A stretch of DNA of 64,000 bases from Bacteroidetes bacterium ADurb.Bin037 (GTDB lineage Bacteria; Bacteroidota; Bacteroidia; Bacteroidales; UBA932): positions 1 to 64,000 of the forward strand of contig MWER01000008.1 in the NCBI GenBank assembly GCA_002071175.1, given 5' to 3'. Position 1 is the first letter of the stretch. Every line of letters begins with the position of its first letter. Shown one piece after another: positions 21,015-30,298 of the stretch. The notes beneath the pieces were generated by a model. It was not told where the DNA came from and did no database searches. It saw nothing but the letters and a program-made list of their open reading frames with translations. Position numbers and translations under genes: made by a program.

Positions 21015-21968
21015 GTGCAAAGATACAGGTCTTTTACGGGATATTTCATACACAAATACGGAACACGCCTGCAAAAAGTAGTTGTGGACGCAGGGTTTAC
21101 TTGTCCCAACCGGGACGGAACAGCAGGAACGGGCGGATGCACCTATTGTGACAACCGTGCATTTCATCCAAGCTACAGTACCCCGGAAAAAAGTCTGATA
21201 CAACAAATTGACGAAGGTATTGAATTCCATAAGGTCCGCTACAGGAGGGCCGGGGGATATCTGGCCTATTTCCAGCCATATTCCAACACATACGCCCCGC
21301 TTGAGGAACTTCGCCGAATATACCGGCCCGTTCTTGAAGATCCACGCATTAAAGGGATCGTAATCGGGACCCGGCCCGATTGCATTGATATGGAAAAATT
21401 GAGATATTTCAAAGATCTTTCACAGGAAATGATCGTAATGATAGAATATGGCGTGGAATCATGCTATAACAGAACGTTAGAGCGTATCAACCGGGGACAT
21501 ACATGGGAGCAATCCGTCGAAGCCATTGAAGCCACCGCCGCTCTGGGTATCCATACAGGGGTTCATATGATCTTTGGGCTTCCCGGAGAATCCAGGGATG
21601 AGATGCTAGCAGAAGCCGGCATGCTAAGCCGGCTGCCCATTACAAGCCTTAAAATGCATCAATTGCAAATAGTCAGGGATACGGCAATGGAAAAAGAATT
21701 TGCAGAAAAACCGGGAGATTTTGTGACTTTTTCACTCAATCAGTATCTTGACTTTGTCGTTGATTTCCTGGAACGGCTGCGTCCAGATATGTTTATTGAA
21801 CGCATAGTCGGAGAAGTACCCCCACGCTTTGTCCGGTCCACTCCGTGGGGACTCATCCGTAATGTAGAGATTCTGCGCTTGCTCGAAAAAAGGTTGGAAG
21901 AACGCGACACGTTCCAAGGCGCCGAATACGTCAATCCCAAAGAAAATGCAATTCCCTGCAATCACTGA
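21015..21968 (+). CDS. Radical SAM protein, YhcC-like (TIGR01212 type)
   Basis: A 317-residue radical SAM enzyme of the Elp3-like branch known from E. coli YhcC. The cluster cysteines are C30, C42 and C45 (spacing CX11CX2C), the pattern of this subfamily. A start at GTG 21015 (VQRYRS) is chosen since it follows the -7 box and family members begin just before the FIHKYG segment; upstream in-frame codons overlap the divergent gene. The molecular reaction is not established for the family as far as I know; tRNA modification is a common guess. The 3' end overlaps the LOG gene by 38 nt. Confidence 0.85.
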   Translation: MQRYRSFTGYFIHKYGTRLQKVVVDAGFTCPNRDGTAGTGGCTYCDNRAFHPSYSTPEKSLIQQIDEGIEFHKVRYRRAGGYLAYFQPYSNTYAPLEELRRIYRPVLEDPRIKGIVIGTRPDCIDMEKLRYFKDLSQEMIVMIEYGVESCYNRTLERINRGHTWEQSVEAIEATAALGIHTGVHMIFGLPGESRDEMLAEAGMLSRLPITSLKMHQLQIVRDTAMEKEFAEKPGDFVTFSLNQYLDFVVDFLERLRPDMFIERIVGEVPPRFVRSTPWGLIRNVEILRLLEKRLEERDTFQGAEYVNPKENAIPCNH

Positions 21969-22464
21969 CAACCTGCAGGTTTGAACGAAAGCGCTCCTGC
22001 ATGAAACCCAGTTTAACCATATGATCGAGTTGTGCCAGCAATGAGTCGTAAAACCCGCCTATATTAAGCACTACCACCGGTTTGTCAATTATTCCCAATT
22101 GTTTGAGCACCAACGCACTGAATAATTCGTCCAAAGTCCCGTAACTGCCGGGAAATACAACAATAGCGTCGCTGTCTTTAATAAGCCTTTCCTTACGCTC
22201 TTCCAGTGTCGACACCTCTATCATACGTGTCAAATTCTTGTGGGCCAACCGTTTCTCTTCTATGAGCGACGGTATCACCCCTTCCACTTTCCCTCCCACC
22301 GCCATTACGCAGTCTGCAAGTATTCCCATGATCCCAATGTTTGTCCCGCCATAGACCAGCTCAATCTCATTTTCCGCCAACAAAGATCCCAGGATCCTGG
22401 CCTGATCGATGATTAAAGGATCGTTCCCCGTTTGTGATCCGCAAAAAACACTAATCCTTCGCAT
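21931..22464 (-). CDS. LOG family protein (Rossmann-fold phosphoribohydrolase)
   Basis: A 177-residue protein of the LOG/TIGR00730 family, which hydrolyses nucleoside 5'-monophosphates such as cytokinin ribotides to base and ribose phosphate. Visible features: N-terminal VFCGSQTG, GGTNIGIMG and the signature at residues 105-113, here PGSYGTLDE rather than the usual PGGxGTxxE. The Gly to Ser change in a signature glycine is unusual and may alter binding. Its start lies 14 nt inside the end of the symporter gene, so they are co-transcribed. Confidence 0.85.
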   Translation of the reverse strand: MRRISVFCGSQTGNDPLIIDQARILGSLLAENEIELVYGGTNIGIMGILADCVMAVGGKVEGVIPSLIEEKRLAHKNLTRMIEVSTLEERKERLIKDSDAIVVFPGSYGTLDELFSALVLKQLGIIDKPVVVLNIGGFYDSLLAQLDHMVKLGFMQERFRSNLQVVSDCRELHFLWD

Positions 22465-23638
22465 ATAACTTATCGATTATAACAGCGATCGCCCCATCAC
22501 CGGTTACATTACATGCCGTTCCGAAACTATCCATGACGATATAGAGCGTAATCATAAGTCCTATGGCCTCGGTCCCGAATCCCAGAACGGACTGAAGGAT
22601 TGCAATGGCAGCCATAATGGCTCCCCCCGGAACACCCGGAGCGGCAACCATTGTAATACCCAGAAGAAATATGAAACCGGTAAAAACAGCCGGATCGACA
22701 GGGATGTTCATCATCATCATAACAGCTATGGCACAAGAGGTTATCTTGAGCATGCTCCCGGACAGATGTACGGTTGCACATAAAGGTATTACAAACCCGG
22801 CTATACGTTCATCAACACCACATTTTATTGCCTGACGCAATGTAACAGGTATGGTCGCTGCAGAGGACTGTGTTCCCAATGCCGTCACATAAGCTGTAAG
22901 CATGGTACGTAACAATACAAACGGATTCTTTTTTCCTATCAGACCTGCAACAATAAACTGAAACAGCAGAAGTATGACGGTCAATATGAAGATCAGCACA
23001 ATGATCTTAATAAAAACTCCCAACACTTTTTCAATATGACCTTCGGCAGCCATTTTCATAAAGATCCCGAATACAAACAACGGCAAGAGAGGGATGATAA
23101 CTCCCGAAATGGTTTTATTCACGACCTCGCGAAACCCGACAAGGACTTCCATCAAGGCCTTTCCGTTTTCGACGGCGGTAAGTCCCAGACCCAACATGAA
23201 TGCAAAGACCAATGCAGTCATTACACCAAAGAGAGGAGGAAAGTCCAGGGAAAAATAAGGGGTCAGCTGATCAGCGCCTTGCAGTGCATCTCCGGCCTGA
23301 GACAGTACTCCCATTCCATTAACGGCCCCTTTAAGTAGAAAAGGATATACCGCGCGGCATGAAAAGAAAGCAAAAAATCCGGTCAGCAGGGTCGATCCGT
23401 ATGCCAAACCCAATGTAGTACCAAGCATTTTACCGGCACCTTTCCCCAATTCAGCAATACCCGGAGCAATAAGTCCCAGGATGATCAACGGAACGGCAAA
23501 ATCCAGGAACGTACTAAACAGATCGTTGAATGTTAAAAAAATACGCAAGGACCAGGTGGGCAGGAACAAACCGGACAATATTCCCAGAACTATAGCAATG
23601 GCCACCCGGGCCAACAATCCGACCTTCCGTTTTTTCAT
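22451..23638 (-). CDS. Dicarboxylate/amino acid:cation symporter (DAACS family)
   Basis: A 395-residue membrane transporter of the glutamate/aspartate/serine-threonine symporter family. Several hydrophobic helices are visible. The hallmark serine-rich hairpin GTQSSAATIP (near residue 265) and the C-terminal substrate-binding segment MDSFGTACNVTGD are present; the Cys-Asn-Val-Thr-Gly order is typical. It probably takes up an amino acid or dicarboxylate with Na+. Of the known groups SstT-like Ser/Thr uptake is possible, but I cannot decide. A near-consensus -7 box (TATCTTTA) lies 5 nt before the start. Confidence 0.88.
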   Translation of the reverse strand: MKKRKVGLLARVAIAIVLGILSGLFLPTWSLRIFLTFNDLFSTFLDFAVPLIILGLIAPGIAELGKGAGKMLGTTLGLAYGSTLLTGFFAFFSCRAVYPFLLKGAVNGMGVLSQAGDALQGADQLTPYFSLDFPPLFGVMTALVFAFMLGLGLTAVENGKALMEVLVGFREVVNKTISGVIIPLLPLFVFGIFMKMAAEGHIEKVLGVFIKIIVLIFILTVILLLFQFIVAGLIGKKNPFVLLRTMLTAYVTALGTQSSAATIPVTLRQAIKCGVDERIAGFVIPLCATVHLSGSMLKITSCAIAVMMMMNIPVDPAVFTGFIFLLGITMVAAPGVPGGAIMAAIAILQSVLGFGTEAIGLMITLYIVMDSFGTACNVTGDGAIAVIIDKLYAKD

Positions 23639-23643
23639 GCGGG

Positions 23644-23651
23644 TAAAGATA
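23644..23651 (-). promoter_or_regulatory. -7-like box TATCTTTA before symporter gene
   Basis: Seven of eight positions match TAnnTTTG; located 5 nt before the ATG at 23638. The same variant occurs before glyA and the M23 genes, suggesting that TTTA is tolerated. Confidence 0.45.
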
Positions 23652-23673
23652 ATACATAATTACTCGTTTTCTT

Positions 23674-23681
23674 TATCTTTG
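23674..23681 (+). promoter_or_regulatory. -7 box TATCTTTG before guaB
   Basis: A perfect match, 19 nt before the ATG at 23701, so guaB should have a short conventional leader. Confidence 0.55.
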
Positions 23682-23700
23682 TAAGATAAAATCTTTGACC

Positions 23701-25170
23701 ATGAAATCTTTTAATGATCGTATAGTCTTTGAAGGGCTCACGTTTGACGACGTGTTACTCCTCCCAGCCGCTTCATCTGTTCTTCCACGGGATGTGGATC
23801 TGACCACACGTTTTTCGAAAAATATTGTACTCAGCGCACCTATTGTCTCCTCTGCAATGGACACAGTCACCGATTCAACACTTGCCATTGCCATTGCCCG
23901 TGAGGGGGGATTGGGGGTAATACACAAGAACATGACCATTGAACAACAAATGGAACATGTACGGAAAGTAAAACGTTCGGAGAGCGGAATGATCTGCGAT
24001 CCTATCGTTATTGGGCCCGACGCCTGCGTCGGAGATGCACTCAAGTTAATGGCAGATAACCATATAGGAGGGATCCCGGTAGTGAACGACAAGCACCGTC
24101 TTATAGGTATTGTCACCAATCGTGACCTCCGTTTTGTGGAGAATTATGCAATACCTATTTCCGAAGTGATGACTAAAGAAAATCTGGTGACCATAAACGA
24201 TGGAGCCGATCTGAACAGTGCAACCAAGCTCTTGAAAATTCATAAGATAGAAAAGCTTCCGGTAGTTGACAAAAACTTTAAACTTATTGGACTGCTAACT
24301 TTCAAGGACATTACCAAAATAAAAGACAACCCCAGGGCCAGTAAGGACAGCAAAGGCCGGTTACGTGCAGCTGCTGCAATCGGCATCAGGGAAGACACCC
24401 TGCAAAATATTGAAAAGTTGATCTCTGTAGATATTGATGCCGTGGTAATTGATACTGCGCACGGGCATTCAAAGGGAGTCCTGGAAACAGTACGCAAGGC
24501 AAAGAAAACCTTTCCTCACCTGGATATCGTTGCCGGGAATGTGGCTACGGCTTCGGGAGCCATCGCGCTGGCCGAATGCGGAGCGGATGCTGTCAAGGTA
24601 GGTATCGGACCGGGCTCTATCTGTACTACCCGTGTCATTGCCGGCGTGGGCGTTCCCCAACTCTCGGCCATTTTGGAATCATACAATGCTCTTAAGAATA
24701 TGGGAGTTCCCATAATTGCAGACGGTGGTATAAGGTATTCAGGTGATATGGTCAAGGCATTGGCGGCAGGAGCCGATACCGTGATGGTCGGATCTTTGTT
24801 CGCCGGGGTTGAAGAATCTCCCGGAGAGACGATCATCCTGAACGGAAGAAAATTCAAAAGCTACCGGGGCATGGGCTCACTGGAAGCCATGCAGAAGGGA
24901 TCGAAAGACCGTTATTTCCAAGACGCCGTAGATGATATAAAGAAGCTCGTACCGGAAGGGATCGCGGCACAGGTTCCTTATAAAGGAAAGTTGAGTGAAG
25001 TCTTTTTTCAGATGGCGGGAGGTCTTCGCGCAGGTATGGGATATTGCGGCACACCCGATCTGGCATCATTGAAAAAAGCCGAATTTGTACGGATCACATC
25101 TGCCGGAGTTATAGAAAACCATCCGCATGACGTGACCATTACCCGGGAAGCGCCCAATTATTCCAGATAA
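23701..25170 (+). CDS. guaB: IMP dehydrogenase
   Basis: Oxidises IMP to XMP with NAD+, the committed step to GMP. The 489-residue barrel enzyme has two CBS domains inserted (about residues 90-210), catalytic C308 in GPGSICTTR, the flap region and the conserved [11 protein letters not shown] near the end. A start at 23701 (MKSFNDRI) is preferred over the ATG two codons upstream because family members begin there. It heads an operon with two SurA-like folding factors and the OstA-like protein. Confidence 0.97.
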   Translation: MKSFNDRIVFEGLTFDDVLLLPAASSVLPRDVDLTTRFSKNIVLSAPIVSSAMDTVTDSTLAIAIAREGGLGVIHKNMTIEQQMEHVRKVKRSESGMICDPIVIGPDACVGDALKLMADNHIGGIPVVNDKHRLIGIVTNRDLRFVENYAIPISEVMTKENLVTINDGADLNSATKLLKIHKIEKLPVVDKNFKLIGLLTFKDITKIKDNPRASKDSKGRLRAAAAIGIREDTLQNIEKLISVDIDAVVIDTAHGHSKGVLETVRKAKKTFPHLDIVAGNVATASGAIALAECGADAVKVGIGPGSICTTRVIAGVGVPQLSAILESYNALKNMGVPIIADGGIRYSGDMVKALAAGADTVMVGSLFAGVEESPGETIILNGRKFKSYRGMGSLEAMQKGSKDRYFQDAVDDIKKLVPEGIAAQVPYKGKLSEVFFQMAGGLRAGMGYCGTPDLASLKKAEFVRITSAGVIENHPHDVTITREAPNYSR

Positions 25171-25181
25171 CCGTACCCATT

Positions 25182-26048
25182 ATGAAAAAATGGATCGTTA
25201 TACTGTTTTGCCTGATAACGCTCATTTCATGCGATCAATTCAGGAGATGGTTCGGATACGAACCGGAACGGATAGCCCAAATCGGGAAGGATATCCTCTA
25301 CAGAAAAGATGTGGAAGGTTTGTTGCAAGGAGTGCGTCTTCCTTCGGATTCCATAAATCTGGTCAAACATTATATTGATATATGGGCTATTGATAACCTA
25401 TTACTGAAAAAGGCGGAGAGTGAGCTTTCAAAAGAAGATAAGGATGTGGAACAGGAACTGGCTGATTACCGGAAATCCCTGTTGGTGTTCAGATATCAGA
25501 AAAAATACGTCGAAGAACGTATAGATACCCTCATTAAGCAGGAGGAGATCGTTACTTATTACAACGATAACAATGAGCTTTTCCTGCTGGAAGATCCGTT
25601 GTTTAAAGCACGGTTGATCAAAATGCGGCTTCACTCTCCGTATCTTTCCATGGTTCGGAATACATACCGTTCCAACACCATAGAAAACCTTACACAGCTG
25701 GAGCGTTTGTGTGAAAGTTCGGCTGAGATCTATACCGATTATGAGGGCAGATGGCTCTCTGCTCCGGAACTGGCACAAGATTTGCCGGATGGAACAAATG
25801 CCAGACAACTGGAAATAAAACCGGATGGCTACATAGATACATGCGACAGCCTGTATGCCTATCTTGTATCTATTACGGAATTTATTCCGGCCAGGGAACC
25901 TGCACCTTTGGAAAATGTTGAGGCCGGTATTCGCCAGATTATACTAAGTAAGAGAAAGCAGCAACTGTTAAAAGACCTCAAAATGGAAGTGCTGAAAGAA
26001 GGCTGGAACAAACAAATGATTAAAATCTACGAAAAAGATGAAGATTAA
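25182..26048 (+). CDS. SurA-N-like periplasmic lipoprotein, folding-factor related
   Basis: A 288-residue lipoprotein with lipobox LISC (Cys 17). The rest is helical and acidic, with a SurA/PrsA-like chaperone feel (long helices, YRKDVEG, YYNDN) but no recognisable PpiC rotamase motif. It is placed 11 nt after guaB and overlaps the true SurA-like gene by 11 nt, supporting a joint role in outer-membrane protein folding. I infer function from position and overall pattern, not from a clear domain. Confidence 0.65.
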   Translation: MKKWIVILFCLITLISCDQFRRWFGYEPERIAQIGKDILYRKDVEGLLQGVRLPSDSINLVKHYIDIWAIDNLLLKKAESELSKEDKDVEQELADYRKSLLVFRYQKKYVEERIDTLIKQEEIVTYYNDNNELFLLEDPLFKARLIKMRLHSPYLSMVRNTYRSNTIENLTQLERLCESSAEIYTDYEGRWLSAPELAQDLPDGTNARQLEIKPDGYIDTCDSLYAYLVSITEFIPAREPAPLENVEAGIRQIILSKRKQQLLKDLKMEVLKEGWNKQMIKIYEKDED

Positions 26049-27402
26049 GAAACCGGCAACTGTCCTATTGCTTTGTTTGCTGATAACGATCCCTATGTTT
26101 GGGCAGAAATACAGCAACGGCCTGGTCGATAAAGTAATAGCCCTGGTAGGTAATGAAATGATCCAGCTGTCTGTAATTGAGGAAGATGTGCAGATGCAGA
26201 TGATGCAAGGTGTCATTACCGACAAGAATCTGCGATGCAATATCCTGGAAAACATGCTTATCTCCAAACTGATGCTTAATCAGGCACGGCTTGATAGTCT
26301 TACGGTCAATGAAGAATACGTGGAACTTGAACTTGAGAACAGGCTGCAAGATATTAAAACACGCCTTGGAGGTGAAAAAGCCACGGAGGATTATTTCAGA
26401 AAACCGATCTTCAAACTGAAACAGGAATGGCGTGAGTTGTTCCGTGAACAAAGCCTGACACGTGATATGCAATCTGTCATTGTTGAAAAAGTCCCTCCCC
26501 TGACTCCAAAAGACATAGAAGAATTTTATGCAGTCACACCTAAAGACAGCCTGCCCATCATCCCTACACAATACCAGCTGAGCCAGATAGTCCTCTACCC
26601 TCCCAAAGAGGAAGCAATCCTGATGGTGAAGGAACGTCTGCTTGAATTCCGTGAAAGGATCCTGAACGGAGAACGTTTCAGCACATTGGCCACCCTCTAC
26701 TCACAAGACCCATATTCTGCCCGTAGGGGCGGTGAACTGGGTATGGCGGCCAAACAAATGTACTGGCCCGCCTTCGGGGATGCAGCCATCGTACTGAAAG
26801 AAGGACAGGTTTCGCAGATCGTAGAGACTCCCGACGGATTCCATCTGATCCAGATGATCGAACGCGAAGGGGATATGTTCAATGCCCGCCACATTTTATT
26901 GAAGCCCAATGTGCTTTCTTCTGACCGGGTCAAATGCCTCAACCGTCTGGACAGTATTGCAAATGCCATCAAGACCGACAGCATCACCTTTGAAAGGGCG
27001 GCTCTTTTTTATTCGGAAGATCCCTCTTCCAGGCTCAGTGACGGCCGTATGGCAGATCAGAATACAGGCTCCATATTCTTCGAAAAGGATCAGCTCAAGA
27101 CAAGTGACTACAATGTTCTGCGGGATATGAAAGAGAAAGACATCTCCGCTGCCTTCGAAAGCAGGGACAACGAAGGCCGTGAAGGAAATGTGATCTACAA
27201 GATTATCAGACTGGATAAGATCATTCCTTCACATGTGGCCAACCTCAAAGATGATTACAACATCATCCAGAATATAGCCGAAAACAAAAAGCAACTGGAA
27301 GCTGTAGAAAAGTTCATTAAAGAAAAACAAACTACCACATATATCCGTATTGACCCCCTTTTCAGGGATTGCACCTTCAAACGGGAAGGTTGGATTAAAT
27401 AA
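26038..27402 (+). CDS. surA: SurA-like peptidyl-prolyl isomerase (two parvulin domains)
   Basis: A periplasmic chaperone and prolyl isomerase for outer-membrane proteins. The signal peptide ends near residue 22 (FGQ). The N-terminal chaperone domain includes the SurA-typical DKVIALVGNEMI segment. Two PpiC/parvulin modules follow (about 170-285 and 285-400), with GGELGM and ARHILLKPN as recognisable core strands. The 454-residue length fits SurA. It shares its stop codon base with the next start (TAATG), so OstA-like translation is likely coupled. Confidence 0.9.
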   Translation: MKIKKPATVLLLCLLITIPMFGQKYSNGLVDKVIALVGNEMIQLSVIEEDVQMQMMQGVITDKNLRCNILENMLISKLMLNQARLDSLTVNEEYVELELENRLQDIKTRLGGEKATEDYFRKPIFKLKQEWRELFREQSLTRDMQSVIVEKVPPLTPKDIEEFYAVTPKDSLPIIPTQYQLSQIVLYPPKEEAILMVKERLLEFRERILNGERFSTLATLYSQDPYSARRGGELGMAAKQMYWPAFGDAAIVLKEGQVSQIVETPDGFHLIQMIEREGDMFNARHILLKPNVLSSDRVKCLNRLDSIANAIKTDSITFERAALFYSEDPSSRLSDGRMADQNTGSIFFEKDQLKTSDYNVLRDMKEKDISAAFESRDNEGREGNVIYKIIRLDKIIPSHVANLKDDYNIIQNIAENKKQLEAVEKFIKEKQTTTYIRIDPLFRDCTFKREGWIK

Positions 27403-29594
27403 TGAAAAGACACCGGGTTCTTCCAATCATATTCTGCTTGGCCGTTCTGTTCCCTGCCCGGCACTGGGTCCGGGCACAGACCGTCAATGAGGACCAACCT
27501 CAAAAAGAAAAAGTACATCTTATAAGTGCCCAGCTGGCAGAAATGTATGAACTTTTCGGGATAAGCTACAGAAAGGTGACCGGACCGGCACGCTTTCTCC
27601 ATAACGACACCTATATACTTTGCGATACCGCTATTTGGAATACGGCCGACAATGTAATTGACGCAGTGGGAAATGTTGAGATCATTCAGAAAGGAACGCG
27701 TCTGAAGGGAGAGACCATTCATTATATCGGAGACCTTAATACGGCGGAAGTCCGCGGTAAGATTGTTGAACTCCTGGATGAGGAAGGGAACCGTTTACAT
27801 ACGCAACGCCTGAATTTCAATACAAAAGACAGTATAGGTTATTTTTTTAACGGAGGCAGCATGGTTGACAGCGGGGGGACCATTCTGGAAAGTCGGCGCG
27901 GCTATTATTATTCCAAAGAAAAACTATTCTGTTTCTACGAACATGTGGAAATGGGGACCGACACCCTCAAGGTCAAGTCAGATTCCCTGTATTACCATTC
28001 AGACCTTAATCTGGCCGAGTTCTGGGGAAATGTACAGGCGTGGCACACCGACGGATTTTTGACGGCAGATCAGGGAACTTATGAAAGGAATAACGAACTT
28101 TTCCATTTCATGGACAACGTATTCATCCGGACCGATGAACAGGAGATCACGGCAAAAGAAGTACACTATGACCGGCTGAACAATTCAGGTGTCTTGAAGC
28201 ATAACGTACAAGTTCGCGACTCTACGCAACAGATCCTGATTCTTGGAGACCGTTTTGAGTTCCGCAGGAATCCGGATTGGGCACAGGTAACACAGGAACC
28301 TGTATTTATCACATATGAGGTCGACCGGGAAACAAATCGTAAAGATTCGCTGTTCCTGCGTGCCGACACCCTCCTTGTTTTCACCAGTACATACGGACAG
28401 ATGGACTCACTGGAACGGGTCCGGGCTTTTGCCCGCCAAGATATTCCTGTCAAAAGCAAACCGGCTGACTCCGCCCAATCTGTAATATTGCCCGATTCGA
28501 CAACAGCCATTCCTTCATCCGCTACGGTTGATACAGAGATCTCCGACACAAAGGTTGCTGCAAAGGATTCTATACCCGATCCCGGAGATGAAACGGTGAG
28601 TCATTTTTTACGGTCCGATTCCCTTGAAATTCAGACATTTCTTATTAAGACGGACAGTGTTTTCCTGGCAGAAGTCAAACACCGGGGAGACAGCTTGTTC
28701 AATACCATGGAAGTACATTTCTTTTATGGGTATAGTAATGTCAAGGTGTATAAAAGCGACTTTCAGTCTGTCTGTGACTCTATGGTCTTTAACAGTATAG
28801 ACTCCGTATTGCGCCAGTACGGCAAACCCGTATTATGGAATCAGGAAAGCCAGCTGAGCGCCGATAGCATCCAGTTCCGCTTCAGCAGGGACTCGTTGTA
28901 CAGGGTTGACTTCCTATCCAAGGCATTTCTCATATCTGAGGAAGAAAAAATATTCTTTCACCAGATCAAGGCGGATCTCATGTATGCCCATGTACGGGAC
29001 AACGATGTTTTCCGGTTCGATGCCCTAAAAAATGTAAAAGCTCTGTTTTATATTCCCGAAGACAGTATTATCACTTCGCTAAATATAAAAGAATGTGAAG
29101 ACATGAACGTCTTTCTGAAAGAAAGAAGGGCAGAGCGTATTATATACAGGAAGTCCGTCAAAAGCGATATGATCCCGCTCTATGAATTAAAAAAAGAACA
29201 GGAACGCTTATCGGATTTTAACTGGAGGGCTCCGGAACGGCCTTCCGACCGATATTCAATTACAAGCCGCAAAGTCGTAAATGATCCGCCGCAACCCATA
29301 TCGTGGTACAAGGAACCTCTCTTCCCCTACACCCTTAAATATTTTCCCCTTGTACATGCCAGACCCTCCACCCTGGGCAGCCATACTACTATTGAAGCAG
29401 TAAAAGAACTTAACCGGAGGGAACTGGAAAACAGGACAGATCCCTTTATTCCTATACAGGAAACACCTGTCACCCCTGTCTTGAAACAAGAGACAGATGC
29501 CGTAAAAAAAGAAAAGCAGCGTATACCCGATAATGCCAGGAGGATTACACCGGTCCTGCAACGCAAACAGCTACAAATTCAGGAAATTGAATAA
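27402..29594 (+). CDS. OstA-like (LptA/LptD-N type) secreted protein
   Basis: A 730-residue protein with a signal peptide (cleavage after VRAQ near residue 26). The N-terminal third shows repeated strands of the LptA/OstA beta-jelly-roll type (DTAIWN, GNVEIIQKGTRLKG, repeated near residues 180-300), followed by a Ser/Thr-rich linker (about 345-400) and another such unit. In Bacteroidota such proteins are annotated OstA-like and are thought to bridge lipopolysaccharide transport in the periplasm. Its place directly after surA and a related lipoprotein fits envelope biogenesis. The last 24 nt overlap the gene on the other strand. Confidence 0.8.
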   Translation: MKRHRVLPIIFCLAVLFPARHWVRAQTVNEDQPQKEKVHLISAQLAEMYELFGISYRKVTGPARFLHNDTYILCDTAIWNTADNVIDAVGNVEIIQKGTRLKGETIHYIGDLNTAEVRGKIVELLDEEGNRLHTQRLNFNTKDSIGYFFNGGSMVDSGGTILESRRGYYYSKEKLFCFYEHVEMGTDTLKVKSDSLYYHSDLNLAEFWGNVQAWHTDGFLTADQGTYERNNELFHFMDNVFIRTDEQEITAKEVHYDRLNNSGVLKHNVQVRDSTQQILILGDRFEFRRNPDWAQVTQEPVFITYEVDRETNRKDSLFLRADTLLVFTSTYGQMDSLERVRAFARQDIPVKSKPADSAQSVILPDSTTAIPSSATVDTEISDTKVAAKDSIPDPGDETVSHFLRSDSLEIQTFLIKTDSVFLAEVKHRGDSLFNTMEVHFFYGYSNVKVYKSDFQSVCDSMVFNSIDSVLRQYGKPVLWNQESQLSADSIQFRFSRDSLYRVDFLSKAFLISEEEKIFFHQIKADLMYAHVRDNDVFRFDALKNVKALFYIPEDSIITSLNIKECEDMNVFLKERRAERIIYRKSVKSDMIPLYELKKEQERLSDFNWRAPERPSDRYSITSRKVVNDPPQPISWYKEPLFPYTLKYFPLVHARPSTLGSHTTIEAVKELNRRELENRTDPFIPIQETPVTPVLKQETDAVKKEKQRIPDNARRITPVLQRKQLQIQEIE

Positions 29595-30287
29595 TTGCAG
29601 GGCATCCCGGGCTTTCACCAGATTCAGGTTGTTTTCCTTGATATAGCTGTTTATAAGATCCTTTTTGCCGGGAAATAATTTGTTAAAATTCCTTTTGTTG
29701 GTAATGTGCAGCTTGTTCCCGTCATAGAGCAAGGCATCATGAGTTACCGAATAAGGAATATTCTGCAAGCTTTTAAGATATACCGTCTGTGCCGAAGCAC
29801 CGGGGACATCGTATAAAGCAGAAACGCTGGTTATGGATGACGTAACATCTTCCATACCGTAAGCACCCGTCTTTTTTGGCTGTTCAATATTTACCGACGA
29901 ACGTATGCCAATGGCCAGGCCTCCCTTGACAGCCAGAAGTCTTACCCATGATCTGTCATGACGGATATAAGTATCCCTTCCTATAGACAGTACACGGGCA
30001 TTGTCCTGATCTCTCATCAACAGAGTATCTCCGGTAGATGCGATAAAATGAACCTGGGAACCTATAAGATAAAGATTGACCATTCCTTCAGAAGTACTCC
30101 TGTCGGCAAACAATATGGTCCCGTTCTGGAATTCAGGATACATATAGACTACATCGCCGGGCAAAGCACTGTTCAGGTCTGAACCAATAGCGGCTTCGGC
30201 AACTCCCCGTTTGACGGTTTGCGCAATAATTGCTTGTGGCAATAAAATAGTCGAAAAGACCAGGGCAATAATCCACTTTTTTTTCAT
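29571..30287 (-). CDS. Secreted protein of unknown function
   Basis: A 238-residue protein with a signal peptide ending near residue 22 (IIAQ). The mature part has beta-rich character (repeated Val-Tyr and Leu-Tyr pairs) and a basic helical C-terminus. I do not recognise a domain. It begins 11 nt after the glyA stop and so is in the glyA transcript. Its 3' end overlaps the OstA-like gene by 24 nt. No catalytic motif is visible. Confidence 0.6.
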   Translation of the reverse strand: MKKKWIIALVFSTILLPQAIIAQTVKRGVAEAAIGSDLNSALPGDVVYMYPEFQNGTILFADRSTSEGMVNLYLIGSQVHFIASTGDTLLMRDQDNARVLSIGRDTYIRHDRSWVRLLAVKGGLAIGIRSSVNIEQPKKTGAYGMEDVTSSITSVSALYDVPGASAQTVYLKSLQNIPYSVTHDALLYDGNKLHITNKRNFNKLFPGKKDLINSYIKENNLNLVKARDALQLFNFLNL

Positions 30288-30298
30288 GATAATTGTAT

